A program made the translations under genes and the position numbers. From contig JANWKW010000074.1 of NCBI GenBank assembly GCA_025451135.1, forward strand, positions 1 to 6,873: DNA of 6,873 bases, in the 5' to 3' direction. The notes beneath the pieces are model-generated. The model ran no database searches, was not told where the DNA came from, and saw nothing but the letters and a program-made list of their open reading frames with translations. Source of the stretch: Vulcanimicrobiia bacterium (lineage in GTDB: Bacteria; Vulcanimicrobiota; Vulcanimicrobiia; Vulcanimicrobiales; Vulcanimicrobiaceae). Shown here piece by piece: positions 1-4,067 of the stretch. Each line of letters starts with the position of its first letter. Position 1 is the stretch's first letter.

Positions 1-378
1 ATGGACGACGGCCAGCGCGCCCGGCTCGAGCGCCGGCTGGCGGAGCCGTCGCTCTACGAACGCCTCCAGGCGCTGCTGCGGCGGCGCGGCTTCGTCTTCT
101 CGGACTCCGACGGACTGATCGCGGCCTTCCGCGAGATCTACACCCAGGAGTCGAAGCACTACGACCTGCATCTGCTGCTCGAGGATCTGATCGAGCTCGA
201 CGAACGCCTGCTATTGTGGCGCGGCCGTCACGTCAGGATGGTCGAGCGCATGATCGGGCACAAGCACGGCACCGGCGGCTCGCTCGGCGTCGACTACCTC
301 GCCAAGACCCTCGGTGCCAAGATGTTCCCGGAGCTGTGGGACGTGCGCACCTACCTCGGATCGGAAACCTACGGCTGA
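1..378 (+). CDS. kynA: tryptophan 2,3-dioxygenase, C-terminal part (5' end outside window)
   Basis: Heme dioxygenase that opens the indole ring of L-tryptophan to N-formyl-L-kynurenine, the first step of the kynurenine pathway, in the cytosol. The 125 residues seen match the C-terminal part of the family. RHVRMVERMIG (from R76) holds His77, which corresponds to the proximal heme ligand. GTGGS (90-94) holds Thr91, which lies 14 residues after that His, as the substrate-binding Thr does in characterised enzymes. The usual FPELWDVRTYL end follows at 109-119. The family is normally about 260-290 residues, and the first residues here (AEPSLYERLQALLRRRGF) align to its middle. The ATG at base 1 is therefore almost certainly an internal methionine, and about 150 residues, including the distal pocket, lie upstream. 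The stop is 1 nt before the kynureninase-like gene, so the two are surely co-transcribed. Function is secure; completeness of the gene cannot be judged. Confidence 0.93.
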   Translation: MDDGQRARLERRLAEPSLYERLQALLRRRGFVFSDSDGLIAAFREIYTQESKHYDLHLLLEDLIELDERLLLWRGRHVRMVERMIGHKHGTGGSLGVDYLAKTLGAKMFPELWDVRTYLGSETYG

Positions 379-379
379 C

Positions 380-1525
380 ATGACGACCCCCACCACCTCC
401 GCGCGACTGCGCGATCGCTTCGCCACGCTCGATACGTCGACGTACCTGGTCAGCCACTCGATGGGCGCCGCTCCGCTGGCCGCGCGCGAAGCCCTCGACG
501 CGTACTGGTCGCAGTGGGCCGCCGACGGACCCGAGGCGTGGGAGATCTGGCTGCCGCAGATCGGCGCGATCGCCGACGGTATCGGCGCGATCGTGGGCGC
601 TCCCGCCGGCAGCGTCTTCCTCGGCCCCAACGTCTCGGTCTTGCCGGCCGCGATCGCGACCTGCTTCGACTTCCGCGACGAGCGGAACGAGGTCGTCTAC
701 GAGTCCCTGCAGTTCCCGTCGCTGACCTACGTCTGGAACGAATGGGAACGCTTCGGCGCGAAGGTGCGGGTGGTCGCGTCCGACGACGGGCGCACGATCC
801 CGACGCAGCGGATCTGCGCGAGCATCACCGAGAAGACGGCCATCGCGGTGCTCTCGCACGCGTACTACGTCTCGGGCGCGCTCGCCGACGTGCGGACCAT
901 CCAGGCCCACTGCCGGTCGGTCGGCGCGATCCTGTGCGTCGACACATATCAGACCACCGGCGTGGTGCCGTACGACGTCACCGACCTGGACCTCGATATG
1001 GCGACGGCCGGCTCGCATAAGTGGCTGTGCGGCGGCCCCGGCTGCGGGTGGATCTACGTCAAGCCGTCGCTGCTCGAACGCTTCCGCCCAGCCGTGACCG
1101 GCTGGATGGCGCACGCCGCGCCGTTCGCGTTCGAAGCCGCGCCGATCCGCTTCGCCGCCAGCATGTATCGCTTCGGCACCGGCACGCCGACGATCCCGGG
1201 CTACATCGTCGCGAAGCCGGGCCACGACCTCATCCGCGAGGTCGGCGTCGCGACCATCCGCGCGCATAACACGCGCCTCACGACGGCGCTTGCCGAGGGC
1301 GCGCTCGAACGCGGGCTGACCGTCAACACGCCGCTCGATCCGGCCAAGCGCGGCGGCTGGATCGGCATCGACTTCGAGGATTCGGAGCGGGTCTGCCGCG
1401 GGCTGATCGCGGAGCGCGTCTTCGTCGACTATCGCCCCGGCTGCGGCATCCGCGTGAGTCCGCACGTGTACACCACCGACGAGGAGATCGCGCGCTTCTT
1501 CGCAGCGCTTGATCGTTTGAAGTGA
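380..1525 (+). CDS. kynU: kynureninase-like class V PLP-dependent enzyme
   Basis: Probable kynureninase: PLP-dependent hydrolysis of L-kynurenine to anthranilate and L-alanine (or of the 3-hydroxy form), in the cytosol. It has 381 residues, slightly short for bacterial kynureninases (about 400-415). Landmarks: YLVSHSMGAAP (22-32), similar to the family's YLDGNSLGPLP; the NVSV stretch (84-87); FPSLTYVW (112-119); DTYQTTGVVPYD (188-199), with Asp188 expected at the PLP ring nitrogen; GSHKWLCGGPG (211-221), with Lys214 as the Schiff-base lysine; GWMAHAAPFAF (241-251), a kynureninase hallmark (GWxGHxxPFaF); RFGTGTP (264-270); and RPGCGIRVSPH (352-362), with Arg352 and Arg358 in the substrate-carboxylate region. 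Oddity: the lysine motif is SHKW rather than the usual SYKY, so a related class V aminotransferase or lyase is possible. The ATG at 380 follows the dioxygenase stop by one base, with no strong Shine-Dalgarno. Starting there removes an implausible Cys/Arg-rich extension. The neighbouring dioxygenase gene supports the assignment. Confidence 0.82.
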   Translation: MTTPTTSARLRDRFATLDTSTYLVSHSMGAAPLAAREALDAYWSQWAADGPEAWEIWLPQIGAIADGIGAIVGAPAGSVFLGPNVSVLPAAIATCFDFRDERNEVVYESLQFPSLTYVWNEWERFGAKVRVVASDDGRTIPTQRICASITEKTAIAVLSHAYYVSGALADVRTIQAHCRSVGAILCVDTYQTTGVVPYDVTDLDLDMATAGSHKWLCGGPGCGWIYVKPSLLERFRPAVTGWMAHAAPFAFEAAPIRFAASMYRFGTGTPTIPGYIVAKPGHDLIREVGVATIRAHNTRLTTALAEGALERGLTVNTPLDPAKRGGWIGIDFEDSERVCRGLIAERVFVDYRPGCGIRVSPHVYTTDEEIARFFAALDRLK

Positions 1526-2856
1526 TCGTCGACCATCGGAACGTCGGGGCGGCGTTCCGGCGGCTCTCGCTGCCGATCGCGATCTCGATGGTCGGCGACC
1601 AGCTCCTCGGGATCGCGGATACGATCGCGATCGGCACGCTCGGCGCGGCCCAGCTCGCCGGCGCGACCGCCGCGACCAGCGCCGCCCTGGTCCTGATCTT
1701 CGCGCTCGCGGGCCTGTGGAACGGGATCGCGATCATCGCCGCCCAGCGCATCGGCGCCGCCGACATCTCCGGGTTCGCGCGCGCGGTACGGGCGGGCGGC
1801 GCGGTCGCGCTCGCGATCGGCCTGGTCTGCGCGCTGCTCAGCCTGCCGCTCGGCGGCGCCGCGATGCACGCCATGCTCGGCGGTCTCACCGGCGTCGGCG
1901 ACGCGACCGCGTACTTCGTGCTGCGCTGCATCGCGCTGATCCCGATCGCGATCACCGGGACGGCCGTCTCCGCGCTCGGCGCGGCCGGGCACCGCAGGTT
2001 CGCGATCGCCGTGATGGCGCTCGTCAACCTCGTCCACATCCCGCTGCTGCTGATCCTCGGGCTCGGCTGGTTCACGCACCATCCCTACGGCATCGCCGGG
2101 GCGGGCGTCTCGTCGCTCATCTCCGAGTGCGCGGCCGCGATCGCCTCGATCGTCTATCTCGCGCGCCGGCCGGTCTACCGCGTCTTCGAACGGCTCGACG
2201 TCGACCTGCGGCTGGCGTGGCAGTGTCTCAAGCTCGGCGCGCCCGAGATCGTCTTCCTCACGCTGGTGGTCTTCCCCGACGTGGTCATCATCCGTCTGCT
2301 CGCGCCGCTGGGAGCTTTTGCGGTCGCAGGTTTCCGGGCGATGTCGGTCGTGAGCGATCTCACCTTCGTGGTACCGAGCCCGCTGCAGACCGGGGCGCAG
2401 ACGGTGATCGGACAGCGCTTGGGGGCGCGCGACGTCGAGGGCGCGCGCTGGTTCTTCGTACGCGCGCGCCGGGTCGCGTTCGGCCTGGCGACGGCGATCG
2501 GCGCGCTCTTCGCGATCCTCGCGTGGCCGCTCTCGTGGCTGTTCACCCTCAACGCGACGGTCGCGTCGGTCGCGGCCGGACCGCTAGCGCTGCAGATGCT
2601 CACGCTGCCGATCAAAGGCTGGACGCAGGTCTCGATCGCGCCGATCCGGGCCGCCGGCGATACCCGGTTCTCGATGTTCGTCGGCATCCTCTCGAGCGCG
2701 CTGGTGCTCCCGATCGTCTGGTTCGGCATCGAATGGTGGCATCTCGGTCTGTATGCGGTCGCGATCGGCTGGATCGTCGCGTGGCTCGCGCGCCTGCTCA
2801 TCACCGAACTGCGCCTGCGCGGCGACGACTGGGCGACCCGCGCGCCGCTGGCTTAG
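1522..2856 (+). CDS. MATE family efflux transporter
   Basis: Inner-membrane Na+- or H+-coupled antiporter of the MATE (NorM/DinF-like) family, 444 residues, typical length. It is almost entirely hydrophobic, with about 12 helices in two homologous halves (roughly 10-215 and 235-430). Helix 1 reads RLSLPIAISMVGDQLLGIADT (14-34) with the family's usual polar residues. The AAQRIGA (73-79) and IGQRLGARD (296-304) loops are the matching signatures of the two halves. IRAAGDTRFS (375-384) matches the second-half MATE motif (r.aGDtr). The start is GTG at 1522, overlapping the kynureninase TGA by 4 nt (GTGA), which implies translational coupling. The next in-frame ATG (1588) would cut helix 1. Substrate is not readable from sequence. 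From context it may export kynurenine-pathway products such as anthranilate, or a toxic aromatic; this is inference. The stop overlaps the convergent phosphatase gene. Confidence 0.9.
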   Translation: MIVDHRNVGAAFRRLSLPIAISMVGDQLLGIADTIAIGTLGAAQLAGATAATSAALVLIFALAGLWNGIAIIAAQRIGAADISGFARAVRAGGAVALAIGLVCALLSLPLGGAAMHAMLGGLTGVGDATAYFVLRCIALIPIAITGTAVSALGAAGHRRFAIAVMALVNLVHIPLLLILGLGWFTHHPYGIAGAGVSSLISECAAAIASIVYLARRPVYRVFERLDVDLRLAWQCLKLGAPEIVFLTLVVFPDVVIIRLLAPLGAFAVAGFRAMSVVSDLTFVVPSPLQTGAQTVIGQRLGARDVEGARWFFVRARRVAFGLATAIGALFAILAWPLSWLFTLNATVASVAAGPLALQMLTLPIKGWTQVSIAPIRAAGDTRFSMFVGILSSALVLPIVWFGIEWWHLGLYAVAIGWIVAWLARLLITELRLRGDDWATRAPLA

Positions 2857-3635
2857 AGCGCCAACGTCGACCGCAGCTCGGCGTGGATCGCGCCGTTGGT
2901 CGCGAGGATCGTGCCGCCGTCCAGGGCCGGCGCACCGCCGTCGATGCGCGTGACCGTGCCGCCGGCCTCGCGCACCAGCAGCGTCCCGGCGGCGACGTCC
3001 CACGCGTGCAGATCCCATTCCCAGAACCCGTCGAAGCGCCCGCACGCGACGTAGGCCAGGTCGAGCGCGGCCGAACCGTCGCGCCGGACCGCCTGGGCGC
3101 GATTCGAGACGGCCCGGAAGTACGGCGCGTTCCGGTCGAAGTCGGCCGGGTGGAAGCCGGTGCAGGTCAGCGCGTCGCCGAGCGCGCCGATCGTGCTGAC
3201 GCGCATCGGCGCGTCGTTGAGGCGAGCGCCGGCGCCGCGCTGTGCGACGAACGTCTCGCCGAGCGCGGGCGCGTGCACGACGCCCGCGACCAGTTCGCCC
3301 GCCCGTTCGTAGGCGATCGAGATGCAGAACATCGGATAGCCGTGCGCGAAGTTGGTCGTGCCGTCGATCGGGTCGATGACGAAGCGTTCGTCGGAACTGC
3401 CGCCGTGGTTGCCCGTCTCTTCGGTCAGCATCGTCGCATCCGGGAACTCTGCGCGCAAGCGCGTCAGGATCGCGGCCTCGCTCGCCCGGTCGGTGTCGGT
3501 CACGATATCCGCTCGGCGCGCCTTCTCGGCGATCTCCCGCGGCCGCCGCAGGCCTTCGAGTGCGATCCGGCCCGCGATCCGCGCGGCATCCAGCATCGCG
3601 GTCAAGGGGTCGGGATGGGAGCGTGCAACAGACAT
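2853..3635 (-). CDS. inositol monophosphatase family protein
   Basis: Mg2+-dependent phosphatase of the IMPase/SuhB superfamily, cytosolic. It hydrolyses inositol-1-phosphate or a related small phosphate ester (histidinol phosphate, fructose-1,6-bisphosphate and PAP are alternatives). With the start at 3635 it has 260 residues, the family norm. Metal-site motifs are complete: TEET (71-74, Glu72), DPIDGTTNF (88-96, with Asp88, Ile90 carbonyl and Asp91), and HAWDVAAG (210-217, Asp213 as the third-site Asp). The upstream K39/D43-IVTDTD stretch and the late EAGG (223-226) also fit. An upstream ATG at 3731 adds a 32-residue charged, non-family extension. ATG at 3596 (247 residues) is a possible shorter start. 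None of these has a good Shine-Dalgarno. The gene stands alone on the minus strand: convergent with the MATE gene (stops overlap by 4 nt) and divergent from the DUF4149-like gene 3 bp away. The exact substrate is unknown, so no symbol is given. Confidence 0.92.
   Translation of the reverse strand: MSVARSHPDPLTAMLDAARIAGRIALEGLRRPREIAEKARRADIVTDTDRASEAAILTRLRAEFPDATMLTEETGNHGGSSDERFVIDPIDGTTNFAHGYPMFCISIAYERAGELVAGVVHAPALGETFVAQRGAGARLNDAPMRVSTIGALGDALTCTGFHPADFDRNAPYFRAVSNRAQAVRRDGSAALDLAYVACGRFDGFWEWDLHAWDVAAGTLLVREAGGTVTRIDGGAPALDGGTILATNGAIHAELRSTLAL
3604..3609 (+). promoter_or_regulatory. possible ribosome-binding site (AAGGGG) for an upstream start of the DUF4149-like gene
   Basis: AAGGGG lies 5 nt before an in-frame ATG at 3615. 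That start would add MGACNRHG ahead of the methionine at 3639 and give a 150-residue protein overlapping the 5' end of the divergent phosphatase gene. The preferred ATG at 3639 has no clear purine-rich site at proper distance, so this is the one visible signal favouring 3615. The match is short in GC-rich DNA and could be chance. Confidence 0.3.
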
Positions 3636-3638
3636 GGG

Positions 3639-4067
3639 ATGTTGAACGTTATTCGGATCGTGGCGCTCGGCCTGTGGGTGGGCGCGCTCGCCGGCTTCGC
3701 CTTCTTCTTCGCGCCCATCGCCTTCGCGCACGTCGGACCGACCCAGGCCTTCGCCGATACGATCGCGAGCTGCGTGCTCGCTCTCGCGCGCTTCGGCTGG
3801 CTGCTCGGCGCGGTCGCCGTCGCGGCGACGTTACTGGACCGGACGATGTCCCGGCGCGCCGTCGTCTTCACCACGCTGGCGGTCGTGCTGGCGATCGGCT
3901 TGAGCATCGTCGAAGTGACGGCGATCGTCCCGCACATGCAGAGCACGCCGCTCGGCACGCCCGCGTATGCGGCCCTGCACGGGCAGAGCAGCCTGGTCTA
4001 CGGACTCGGCCTGCTCTGCGCGCTCGCGGCCCTGGCGATCTCTAGTTGGCGACCAGCGTATAAGTGA
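3639..4067 (+). CDS. small integral membrane protein, DUF4149-like
   Basis: A 142-residue membrane protein of unknown function with four predicted helices: about 4-30 (IVALGLWVGALAGFAFFFAP), 41-66, 74-97 and 118-136. The first helix begins almost at the N-terminus and carries the GLWVGALAGFAFFFAP pattern. A VPHM segment sits after helix 3 (97-100), and a conserved-looking LHGQSSLVYGL (113-123) opens helix 4. Both fit the DUF4149 family, which has no established role, though a link to envelope or copper-related proteins is sometimes suggested by similar four-helix folds. The ATG at 3639 was chosen because family members start right at helix 1; ATG at 3615 is the alternative. The reading frame stays open far upstream, but only as the antisense of other genes. 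It is transcribed divergently from the phosphatase, and its 3' end overlaps the convergent surface-protein gene by 26 bp. Confidence 0.8.
   Translation: MLNVIRIVALGLWVGALAGFAFFFAPIAFAHVGPTQAFADTIASCVLALARFGWLLGAVAVAATLLDRTMSRRAVVFTTLAVVLAIGLSIVEVTAIVPHMQSTPLGTPAYAALHGQSSLVYGLGLLCALAALAISSWRPAYK

Noticed and set aside
1..3. ATG at base 1 as the real start of the dioxygenase
   Set aside because: The first visible residues align to the middle of the family. A start here would lack the N-terminal half of the active site.
233..1465. 410-codon open frame on the minus strand opposite the kynureninase gene
   Set aside because: Arg/Ala/Asp-rich translation with no recognisable domain. It is the mirror of a high-GC gene whose own frame has clear motifs.
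411..2144. Five GCGATCGC octamers (411, 566, 650, 2002, 2137), like the cyanobacterial HIP1 repeat
   Set aside because: Four are Ala-Ile-Ala codons (gcg atc gcn) in frame and one is Arg-Asp-Arg. Codon choice explains them, and none falls in the right half of the window.
1716..3638. Long plus-strand open frame leading in-frame into the DUF4149-like gene
   Set aside because: This part is an off-frame reading of the MATE gene and then the antisense of the phosphatase. Its translation is Arg-rich and low complexity. Only the segment from about 3615-3639 onward is protein-like.
3636..3731. Upstream ATG at 3731 for the phosphatase
   Set aside because: It adds 32 charged residues not seen in the family and would overlap the DUF4149-like gene deeply.
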